This document shows, piece after piece, positions 57,756 through 64,000 of a stretch of DNA of 64,000 nucleotides; positions within the stretch are counted from its first letter, which is position 1; each line of letters begins with the position of its first letter. The stretch comes from Massilia solisilvae. GTDB taxonomy: Bacteria > Pseudomonadota > Gammaproteobacteria > Burkholderiales > Burkholderiaceae_D. The notes below the pieces were generated by a model that worked only from the letters and a program-made list of their open reading frames with translations, was not told where the DNA came from and did not search any database. A program made the position numbers and the translations under genes. Location: contig NZ_JANUGV010000001.1 in assembly GCF_024753215.1 (NCBI RefSeq), forward strand, positions 1,550,001 through 1,614,000, in the 5' to 3' direction.

Positions 57756-59239
57756 GGCATGGTTCCTTTCCGTCCAAAGTGCATGACGCCGTCGGCCAGG
57801 CGGCCGAAGCGGATCATCAAGAGGTCCTGCAGGTAGTTCTGGTACACCTGCCAGGGTTTGCGGTCGCCCTGCTTGGGCAGCATGTCGATCGCGCGCTGCA
57901 CGTACCCGGAGGTGAAGCTGACGAAGGGCTGCGCCCCGGCTTCGTGGCCGCGCCGAGGTACCGCGATGGCGAGCTTGCGGCGGTCCATGTAGCGCAGCAG
58001 GCGGCACACCCAGGCGGCGGTCAGGTCGGCCTTGAGCGTCCAGGATGCGTTGGTATAGCCGAAAGCGAGCGCCAGGTTCGGCACGTCCGACAGCATCATG
58101 CCCTTGTACGACAGCGCCTGGCCGGGCTTGAACGGCTGGCCGTCGATGCTGATGGCGGCGTCGCCCAGCACGTTCAGCTGCAGGCCGGTGGCCATCACCA
58201 CGATGTCCGCCGCGAGCTCCTGGCCACAGGCGAGGCGGATGCCGGTTGGCGTGAAGCGTTCGATGGTGTCGGTGACGACCGAGGCGCGGCCCTCGCGGAT
58301 TGCGCGGAACATGTCGCCGTCCGGGACCACGCACACGCGCTGGTCCCAAGGCTTGTAGCGCGGGGTGAAGTGGGTTGCCACGTCGTAGTCGCGGCCCAGG
58401 TCCTTGCGCGCCAGCGCGACGATGCGGCGCTTGACCTCCTCCGGATACTTGCGCGCCATCCGGTACAGGAACATGCTCTCGGCGATCACGCGCCAGCGGG
58501 TGACCGCATAGGCGAGCTTCTCCGGCAGCAGGCGGCGCCAGCGCGCGGCGAATTCATACTCGGACGGGCGCGACACCACGTAGGTGGGCGAGCGCTGCAG
58601 CATGGTCACGTGGGAAGCGCGTTCGGCCATCGCGGGCACCAGGGTCACGGCGGTGGCGCCGCTGCCGATGACGACCACGCGCTTGCCGCTGTAGTCGAGG
58701 TCCTGCGGCCAGAACTGCGGCTGCACGATGGTGCCGGCGAAGCTGTCTTCGCCTTCGAATTGCGGCCGGTAGGCCTTGTCGTAGCTGTAGTAGCCGCTGC
58801 ACATGTAGAGAAAGCGAGTGCGCAGCAGCCTGCTTTCGCCGGTCTTGCTGTCGCGCGCCTCGACGCTCCAGCAGGCGTCCGCGCTCGACCAGCTCGCGGC
58901 AACCACCTTGTGGCCGAAGCGGATGTGCTTGGCGACGCCGTATTCGCGCGCGGTCTCGCGCACGTAGTTCAGTATCGACGGCCCGTCTGCAATCGCCTTG
59001 GACGCCAGCCAGGGCTTGAACGCGTAGCCGAGCGTGTACATGTCCGAGTCGGAGCGGATGCCCGGATAGCGGAACAGGTCCCAGGTGCCGCCGATGGCGT
59101 CGCGCGCTTCGAGGATCGCGTAACGCTTGCCCGGACAGCGTTTGTGCAGGTGAACCGCCGCGCCGATGCCGGACAGGCCGGCGCCGACGATCAGGACGTC
59201 GAGGAGTGGCTCCTCGGGTGGAGAGGATACGGCTGTCAT
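57752..59239 (-). CDS. Flavin-dependent Baeyer-Villiger-type monooxygenase
   Basis: 495 residues from the ATG at 59239. FAD motif VLIVGAGLSGIGAAVHL (GxGxxG), GGTWDLFRYPGIRSDSDMYTLGYAF (the BVMO R-Y-PG region), the central NADPH motif VVVIGSGATAVTLVPAMAE, and a partial BVMO fingerprint in the region FEGEDSFAGTIVQPQFWPQDLDYSGKRV. It inserts oxygen into ketones to give esters or lactones, or hydroxylates. First gene of a three-gene operon (monooxygenase, SDR, hydrolase), all with overlapping stops and starts, divergent from a TetR gene. Confidence 0.92.
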   Translation of the reverse strand: MTAVSSPPEEPLLDVLIVGAGLSGIGAAVHLHKRCPGKRYAILEARDAIGGTWDLFRYPGIRSDSDMYTLGYAFKPWLASKAIADGPSILNYVRETAREYGVAKHIRFGHKVVAASWSSADACWSVEARDSKTGESRLLRTRFLYMCSGYYSYDKAYRPQFEGEDSFAGTIVQPQFWPQDLDYSGKRVVVIGSGATAVTLVPAMAERASHVTMLQRSPTYVVSRPSEYEFAARWRRLLPEKLAYAVTRWRVIAESMFLYRMARKYPEEVKRRIVALARKDLGRDYDVATHFTPRYKPWDQRVCVVPDGDMFRAIREGRASVVTDTIERFTPTGIRLACGQELAADIVVMATGLQLNVLGDAAISIDGQPFKPGQALSYKGMMLSDVPNLALAFGYTNASWTLKADLTAAWVCRLLRYMDRRKLAIAVPRRGHEAGAQPFVSFTSGYVQRAIDMLPKQGDRKPWQVYQNYLQDLLMIRFGRLADGVMHFGRKGTMP

Positions 59240-59268
59240 GTGGTGTCTCTTGTTGTAATTATCGTGTG

Positions 59269-59286
59269 TGACACTGTACATTGTCA
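59269..59286. promoter_or_regulatory. 18-bp palindrome, probable TetR operator
   Basis: TGACACTGTACATTGTCA: 16 of 18 positions are symmetrical around the central TGTACA. It lies in the 84-bp gap between the TetR gene (ATG 59324) and the monooxygenase gene (ATG 59239), where both promoters must be. Symmetry and size fit a TetR dimer site. Confidence 0.65.
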
Positions 59287-59323
59287 GAAATCCGGTTGCA
59301 ACAACCTGTGCCAAAATAGAGGG

Positions 59324-59947
59324 ATGACTCCAGACTCCTTACCATCGCGCCCGTACCGCGGCGTGGCCCCGGACGAGCGGCGTGCGCAGCGGCGCCGGCG
59401 CCTGATCGAGGCTGCGGTGGCGGTGTACGGCGAGCGCGGCTACCGGCAGGCCACCGTCAAGGCGGTATGCGAGGCGGCCGGGCTCACGGAACGCTATTTT
59501 TACGAATCGTTCGCCAACAGCGACGAGCTCCTGATCGCCGGCTTTAACGCGGTGACGTTCTCGGTCGTCGGCGAGGTGCTGGCGGCGGCGCAGGCCGCGG
59601 GACGCAGCCGCAGGGAGCGTGCGCGCGCGCTGCTGGGCACCTATTTCGCGGCACTGCAGCGCGACCCGCGTTCGGCGCGCGTGTTCCTGGTGGAGATGCG
59701 CGGCGTGAGCCGTGAGGTGGACAAGGCCTTCGATGCGGCGCTGCGCGATGTCGGGCGCCAGGTCGCGCGCGTGGTGGCGCCGCCGGGCAGCCAGGACGAC
59801 GAGCTGCTGCAGGCTGGCGTGATCGGCGGGGTGATCCACATCGCGCTGCGCTGGATCGAGCAGGGCTATTGGCCGCCGCTGGAAGAGGTCACGGAAACGG
59901 CCCTCCGCCTGGGCATGGTGCTCGCGCGCGCGTCCAGCCCTGCCTGA
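59324..59947 (+). CDS. TetR-family transcriptional regulator
   Basis: 207 residues from the ATG at 59324; GAGGG lies 3 nt upstream. The HTH domain is RRRRLIEAAVAVYGERGYRQATVKAVCEAAGLTERYFYESFANSDELL (helix-turn-helix with the YFY.SF motif). The C-terminal ligand domain is helical (LGTYFAALQRDPRSARVFLVEM, GVIGGVIHIALRWIEQGYW). Divergent to the monooxygenase-SDR-hydrolase operon and very likely its repressor, relieved by a ketone, fatty acid or related compound. The longer in-frame reading from 57779 is antisense shadow. Confidence 0.93.
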   Translation: MTPDSLPSRPYRGVAPDERRAQRRRRLIEAAVAVYGERGYRQATVKAVCEAAGLTERYFYESFANSDELLIAGFNAVTFSVVGEVLAAAQAAGRSRRERARALLGTYFAALQRDPRSARVFLVEMRGVSREVDKAFDAALRDVGRQVARVVAPPGSQDDELLQAGVIGGVIHIALRWIEQGYWPPLEEVTETALRLGMVLARASSPA

Positions 59948-59952
59948 GCCGG

Positions 59953-60822
59953 TCAGAAGTTACAGTAGCCCGCGCCCGGCACGCCGCGAAAATCCATCCG
60001 CCCCACGAAGTTGTTGTGGAACGCGTCCCAGGTACTGCGGTTGCCGTTGGCAACCAGGGCGGCATTGAGCGCGCCCAGCGTGGCCTGGTGCAGCCTGGTC
60101 TCTTCCTGGGTGTAGGTCGGCGCAAAGTTCTGGATCACGTAACCCCGGTAGAACAACAGGTTCACGCAGCGCATCTGCGGCGACTCGGTGATCGCGGCGT
60201 TCACGATCATGCCGGTTGCGACGTGGTCGGTATGGTCGCCGGGGTTCCAGCGCGTGTCCGGGTCCTGCGTGTTCAGGTTGACCATGGCGGCGGCGCGGTT
60301 GTTGATCCGGACGATCTCGCGCATCACTTCCTTCAGCTCTGCCAACGTGTAGGTGTTGACCGGGTTCAGACTCGTCACCATCCCTAGCCGGCCGGTGGCG
60401 AGCTGCTGCAAGCTCATGTCGTCGGGCAGGTTCAGGTGGTACATCACCACGTTGCCCATGTGGACAGTCTCGATGGCCTTGCCTGCGATGAGTTCGGTCG
60501 TCCTGAGCGGCACCGGCGCTGGCACGTCCGGGTTCAGGCCCTGCCAGAAATGGACGATGGACTCGAACGCCCTGAGCCGCGCCCGGTAGTAGGGAATGCG
60601 CATCGTGTTGTTGGCGTAGCCGGTGCCGTTGGCGGCGTCGCCGGCCGTGGTCAGCACGAATACGGTCGGGTAGCCGGTGGCCACGTCGGTTGCCGCGTTC
60701 TTGTGCATCATCAGCGGCACGTCGTCGGGATGGGCGGCGATGAACAGGGCACAGCGGGCGGGAGCGATGAGGATTGCCGCGAGGGCGAGGAATGCGGCCG
60801 CGCTACGTTTGAGGGAGATCAT
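59953..60822 (-). CDS. Secreted PIG-L/LmbE-family deacetylase
   Basis: 289 residues with a signal peptide (MISLKRSAAAFLALAAILIAPARC). Metal-binding motif AHPDDVPLMM, then TTAGDAANGTG (the family loop), RLRAFESIVHFW, and GDHTDHVATGMIV (HxxH-type third ligand). It removes acetyl groups from N-acetylglucosamine-type sugars; export suggests an extracellular or periplasmic glycan or glycoconjugate. It ends 5 bp after the stop of the convergent TetR gene. Confidence 0.88.
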   Translation of the reverse strand: MISLKRSAAAFLALAAILIAPARCALFIAAHPDDVPLMMHKNAATDVATGYPTVFVLTTAGDAANGTGYANNTMRIPYYRARLRAFESIVHFWQGLNPDVPAPVPLRTTELIAGKAIETVHMGNVVMYHLNLPDDMSLQQLATGRLGMVTSLNPVNTYTLAELKEVMREIVRINNRAAAMVNLNTQDPDTRWNPGDHTDHVATGMIVNAAITESPQMRCVNLLFYRGYVIQNFAPTYTQEETRLHQATLGALNAALVANGNRSTWDAFHNNFVGRMDFRGVPGAGYCNF

Positions 60823-61125
60823 GGGAACCTCCGGAAGCGGGAACTGGTTGTAAAGTTGCTAATCCAGTCTAGGGTTCCGCAGGAGGCCGGCTATTGTGCG
60901 AGATCGAGCCGCACTGTGCACCTGATCAAACGTGTTGACCAAAGTGCAGGATTCGTTTTCGTAAGGAAAATGCGGCCGCGCAGTTGGGGCCGCGCGCGCG
61001 AAAAAACACCGTCATTCCGGCGAAGGCCGGAAATCCATGCTGAGCGTGCGTCCGGGCGGTCGGTGACCTGCCGCGACGGTTCACGTTCAGCATGGGTCCC
61101 GGCTTGCGCCGGGACGACGGGTGCT
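60823..61125. other. Intergenic region between the PIG-L and lpd genes
   Basis: 303 bp between the lpd stop (minus strand, 61126) and the PIG-L start (60822). It holds the promoter of the PIG-L gene and the 113-bp palindromic repeat pair at 61010-61122. No small ORF or RNA is supported. Confidence 0.5.
61010..61122. repeat. Inverted pair of extragenic palindromes (second repeat family)
   Basis: The left unit is CCGTCATTCCGGCGAAGGCC, running on to CATGCTGAGCGTG. The right unit, read in reverse complement, is GTCGTCCCGGCGCAAGCC, running on to CATGCTGAACGTG. The two ends match at most positions, and each contains a GC hairpin (CCGGCGAAGGCCGG; CCCGGCTTGCGCCGGG). It lies just after the lpd stop. 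It is the widespread proteobacterial GTCATTCC-type palindrome, different from the GGACGCGTGGGCAG family. Confidence 0.6.
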
Positions 61126-62532
61126 TCAGATGTGCAAGGCGTGGCCCAGGGCGCGCAGCGCGGCTTCCTGCACCGCTTCGCCCAGGGTCGGGTGCGCGTG
61201 GATCGTGCCCGCGACATCCTCGAGCTGCGCGCCCAGCTCGATCGACTGCGAGAACGCGGCCGACAGTTCGGACACGCCGCGACCTACCGCCTGCCAGCCG
61301 ACGATCAGGTGGTTGTCCTTGCGCGCGACCACGCGCACGAAGCCGTCCGTGCTTTCGATCGTCATCGCCCGGCCGTTGGCGGCGAACGGGAAGTTGGCAG
61401 TCACGCATTCAAGGCCGTTGCGCTCGGCTTCCTGCGGCGTGAGGCCGACCACCACCACCTCGGGGTCGGTGTAGCACACCGCGGGAATCGCGCTGGGAGC
61501 GAAGTGGCGGCGCTTGCCGGCGATGATCTCGGCCACCATCTCGCCCTGCGCCATCGCGCGGTGCGCCAGCATCGGCTCGCCGGTGATGTCGCCGATGGCC
61601 CAGACGTTGCGCATCGAGGTGCGGCACTGGTTGTCGATGCGGACCGCGCGACCGTTCATGTCCAGCAGCAGGCTTTCCAGGCCATAGCCCTTGGTGCGCG
61701 GCTTGCGGCCGACCGCCACCAGCACGCGGTCCGCTTCCAGCTGCGATTCGTAGCCGCCGGCAGCGCCACGCACGCGCACCGCGTCGCCGGCTTCGGTCAT
61801 GCCCAGCACGCTGGTGTTCAGGTGCACCTCGATGCCCAGGCGCTTGAGCGATGCCGCAACCGGCTTGACCAGCTCTTCGTCGTAGGCCGGCAGGATGCGG
61901 TCCATCGCCTCCACCACGGACACCTGCGCGCCCAGCTTGCGGTAGGCGATGCCCAGTTCCAGGCCGATGTAGCCGGCGCCCACCACCACCAGGCGTTGCG
62001 GCAGCGTCTCGGGCGAAAGCGCCTCGGTGCTGGAGATGACCGCGCCGCCGAACGGCATGAACGGCAGCTCCACGGCCTGCGAGCCGGTTGCCAGCAGAAG
62101 GTGCTCGCAACGGATGCGCATGCTGCCCTCCGCAGCGCCAGGTTCGGTCACCTCGACGGTCTTGCCGTCCACGATGCGCGCCCAGCCCTTGATGACTTGC
62201 ACGCCGTGCTTGCGCAGCAGGGCGCCCACGCCGCCGGTCAGGCGCCTGACGATGCCGTCCTTCCATTCAACGGTGCGGGCGACGTCGATCTTCACGCCGG
62301 ACACCGCGATGCCGAGCGGCGAATTGTCGGCGTAGTGGCGGGCCTTCTCGAATTCCTCGGCCGCGTGGATCAGGGCCTTGGACGGGATGCAGCCGATGTT
62401 CAGGCAGGTGCCGCCCAGGTGCTCGGCCTCGACCAGGATGGTGGGGATGCCGAGCTGACCGGCGCGGATCGCGGCCACGTAGCCACCGGGGCCGCCGCCG
62501 ATCACGAGCAGGGTCGTCGAAACAGAATTCAT
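61126..62532 (-). CDS. lpdA: Dihydrolipoamide dehydrogenase (E3)
   Basis: 468 residues from the ATG at 62532. FAD motif [21 protein letters not shown], redox disulfide [18 protein letters not shown] (CxxxxC), NAD motif [17 protein letters not shown], and C-terminal dimer-interface region [24 protein letters not shown], where His and Glu form the catalytic pair. It reoxidises dihydrolipoyl groups on the E2 encoded 4 bp upstream. Third known gene of the bkd-type operon, together with E2 and E1-beta. Confidence 0.95.
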   Translation of the reverse strand: MNSVSTTLLVIGGGPGGYVAAIRAGQLGIPTILVEAEHLGGTCLNIGCIPSKALIHAAEEFEKARHYADNSPLGIAVSGVKIDVARTVEWKDGIVRRLTGGVGALLRKHGVQVIKGWARIVDGKTVEVTEPGAAEGSMRIRCEHLLLATGSQAVELPFMPFGGAVISSTEALSPETLPQRLVVVGAGYIGLELGIAYRKLGAQVSVVEAMDRILPAYDEELVKPVAASLKRLGIEVHLNTSVLGMTEAGDAVRVRGAAGGYESQLEADRVLVAVGRKPRTKGYGLESLLLDMNGRAVRIDNQCRTSMRNVWAIGDITGEPMLAHRAMAQGEMVAEIIAGKRRHFAPSAIPAVCYTDPEVVVVGLTPQEAERNGLECVTANFPFAANGRAMTIESTDGFVRVVARKDNHLIVGWQAVGRGVSELSAAFSQSIELGAQLEDVAGTIHAHPTLGEAVQEAALRALGHALHI

Positions 62533-62536
62533 ATGC

Positions 62537-63919
62537 TCATTCCACAAACAGAGTTGCCGGGCACTCGAGATAGCCACGGATGGTTTGCACGAACTCGGCG
62601 GCCACCATGCCGTCGATGACGCGGTGGTCGAACGAGGACGACAGGTTCATCGTCTTGCGCGCCACCATGCCGCCGTTCCTGATCACCGGCTTTTCGACGA
62701 TGCGGTTCACGCCGATGATCGCCACCTCCGGCCAGTTGATGACCGGTGTGGTGACGATACCGCCCAGGGGGCCAAGGCTGGTGATGGTGATGGTCGAACC
62801 GGAGAGCTCTTCGCGCAGCGCCTTGCCGTTACGAGCCGCGTCCGCCAGGCGCACGATTTCGGAGGCGCTGGACCACGGGTCGCGCGCCTCGGCATTGCGC
62901 ACCACGGGCACCATCAGGCCGGTGTCGGTCTGGGTCGCGATGCCGAGGTGGACCGGGTTGTAGCGGGTGACCACGCCAGCGTCGTCGTCGTAGCGCGCGT
63001 TCACCTCGGGGAACTTGCGGATCGCGAGCACCACCGCGCGCATCAGCAGCGGCAGCAGGGTGAGCTTGCCGCGCTCTTCGCCGTAGCGGCTGTTCAGTTG
63101 CGTGCGCAGCAGTTCCAGTTCGGTGACGTCGACCTCTTCCACATACGTGAAGTGCGGGATGCGGCGTTTCGCTTCCTGCATCTTCTCGGCGATCTTGCGG
63201 CGCAGGCCGATCACCGGCACCGCCTGTTCGCCCTGCAGCTCGGCGTAGCGCGTGTCCGCGCCGCCCATGCCGCCACCGCCGCGCTGGCGCGTTTCGACGT
63301 AGGCGTCCAGGTCGGCGTGCGTGATGCGGCCGGCCGGGCCGCTGCCCATCACGTATTGCAGCTCGATGCCCATGTCCCAGGCGCGCTGGCGAACCGCGGG
63401 CGCGGCCAGCGGTTTTTCGCCAGCGGGGCGCAGGGCGACCACGGGGGCGACAGGGCGCGGTGCGGTTGCGGGGCGTGCCTGCGCATGGGCATGAGTGCCC
63501 ACGCTACCGGTCTGCGTGCCTGTGTTGGACGCGTGGGCAGCGGAGCTGCCCACCCTACCGGTTGGCTTGCCTTCCGCGTTCACCGCAACGGGCTCGCCGG
63601 CCTGTTGTTCGGCCACCGCGTCCTGCGCCGAGACCGGGGCCGGGACCTTGTCCTTGTCGGCCGAGTGGTTGCCGGCGCCTTCCACTTCCAGGCGAATCAG
63701 CTCGGCGCCAACTGCCATCGACTGGCCCACGGCGCAGCCGAGCGAAGTGACCGTGCCGTGCACCGGCGACGGGATTTCGACGGTGGCCTTGTCGGTCATC
63801 ACGTCGGCCAGCACCTGGTCTTCCTTGATCGTGTCGCCGGGCTTGACGTGCCATTCGACGACTTCAACTTCTGCAATGCCTTCGCCCAGGTCGGGCATTT
63901 TGATTACATGAATGCCCAT
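62537..63919 (-). CDS. bkdB: Dihydrolipoamide acyltransferase E2 (branched-chain 2-oxoacid dehydrogenase type)
   Basis: 460 residues from the ATG at 63919, with GGAGAGGTGAT upstream. One lipoyl domain (residues 1-80, lipoyl Lys44 in TDKATVEI), a linker (~85-160), an E3-binding domain ([38 protein letters not shown]) and the catalytic domain ending [34 protein letters not shown] (HRxxDG). [18 protein letters not shown] and a single lipoyl domain fit BCKDH rather than PDH. Residues 119-145 of the linker are encoded by a palindromic extragenic repeat. Confidence 0.93.
   Translation of the reverse strand: MGIHVIKMPDLGEGIAEVEVVEWHVKPGDTIKEDQVLADVMTDKATVEIPSPVHGTVTSLGCAVGQSMAVGAELIRLEVEGAGNHSADKDKVPAPVSAQDAVAEQQAGEPVAVNAEGKPTGRVGSSAAHASNTGTQTGSVGTHAHAQARPATAPRPVAPVVALRPAGEKPLAAPAVRQRAWDMGIELQYVMGSGPAGRITHADLDAYVETRQRGGGGMGGADTRYAELQGEQAVPVIGLRRKIAEKMQEAKRRIPHFTYVEEVDVTELELLRTQLNSRYGEERGKLTLLPLLMRAVVLAIRKFPEVNARYDDDAGVVTRYNPVHLGIATQTDTGLMVPVVRNAEARDPWSSASEIVRLADAARNGKALREELSGSTITITSLGPLGGIVTTPVINWPEVAIIGVNRIVEKPVIRNGGMVARKTMNLSSSFDHRVIDGMVAAEFVQTIRGYLECPATLFVE
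63487..63563. repeat. Palindromic repeat copy B, inside the E2 coding sequence
   Basis: TTGGACGCGTGGGCAG (63525-63540) with the CTGCCCACCCTAC arm and a 5-nt loop matches copy A (53047-53082). The adjacent GGGCATGAGTGCCCACG (63487-63503) corresponds to the first hairpin. Read in the gene direction it encodes [20 protein letters not shown] and a few more residues of the flexible linker, in frame and without stops. Confidence 0.7.
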
Positions 63920-63920
63920 A

Positions 63921-64000
63921 TCACCTCTCCATCGCACGTTTGAATGCCGCGCCCACGCGGTCGGGGCCCGGGAAGTACGCCCACTCCTGCGCGTGCGGGT
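63921..64000 (-). CDS. 2-oxoacid dehydrogenase E1-beta subunit, C-terminal end (partial)
   Basis: Only the last 26 residues are in the window: PHAQEWAYFPGPDRVGAAFKR followed by AMER and TGA, one base before the E2 ATG. This fits the C-terminus of TPP-dependent E1-beta (E.FYFP...RV..A....). The gene order E1-beta, E2, E3 is that of bkd operons; E1-alpha should lie beyond the window. Confidence 0.7.
   Translation of the reverse strand, partial: PHAQEWAYFPGPDRVGAAFKRAMER

Noticed and set aside
1-64000. tRNA, rRNA or phage integration site
   Set aside because: No stretch showed a cloverleaf with TTCRANY loop or rRNA core sequence, and no integrase, att-like repeats or IS elements were recognised.

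Overview
The window is dense, high-GC bacterial chromosome. Gene content suggests a betaproteobacterium, most likely Oxalobacteraceae of the Massilia/Duganella/Telluria type: a class I PHA synthase operon, ppk with a separate ppx/gppA, DNA polymerase II, purU, rnz, livJ-like receptors and a bkd-type 2-oxoacid dehydrogenase. The lineage is inferred from gene content and composition; no rRNA or tRNA gene was seen.

Layout. 1-6.2 kb: a HAD hydrolase (cut by the window edge), a Sel1-repeat lipoprotein, a secreted 5'-nucleotidase/CpdB-like phosphoesterase and, divergently, ppk then sixA. 6.2-9.9 kb: ppx/gppA, a membrane GGDEF protein and a universal stress protein. 9.9-16.4 kb: a four-gene NodT-HlyD-RbbA-permease export operon. 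16.4-20.8 kb: a phaC / MaoC-phosphotransacetylase / ackA operon. 20.9-27.8 kb: purU, an M20 peptidase, a GH1-like protein, a DUF455 protein and polB.

27.8-38.3 kb is the accessory region. It holds an orphan adenylate-forming enzyme, a SpvB/TcB-like protein that ends before the RHS part, a small TolB/FlgO-like protein and, divergently, an 1100-residue winged-helix/nSTAND/TPR protein. That gene overlaps a 134-residue gene, which is followed by five tandem genes for 55-residue peptides. All five peptides have exactly the same length, contain no Lys or Arg, and share conserved ends. Their start motif PE(V/L)PND(G) recurs at the C-terminus of the 134-residue protein. I know of no described system with this arrangement; it is the main novelty of the window.

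38.4-64 kb is mostly housekeeping and metabolism: rnz, a metallophosphoesterase, a probable queuosine salvage protein, a PLP synthase, a second GGDEF protein, a LysE exporter, pncA, xthA, two tandem livJ-like receptors, a TlpA-transglutaminase-MerT-MerP cluster without merA, a Baeyer-Villiger monooxygenase/SDR/hydrolase operon opposite a TetR gene, a PIG-L deacetylase, and lpd, the E2 gene and the tail of the E1-beta gene.

Regulation visible in sequence: two back-to-back PHO boxes between the phosphoesterase gene and ppk, two FNR/Anr-like sites before phaC, an 18-bp palindrome between the TetR gene and the monooxygenase gene, and 11-bp direct repeats before the STAND regulator. A palindromic extragenic repeat occurs at three places; one copy lies inside the E2 coding sequence and encodes part of its linker.
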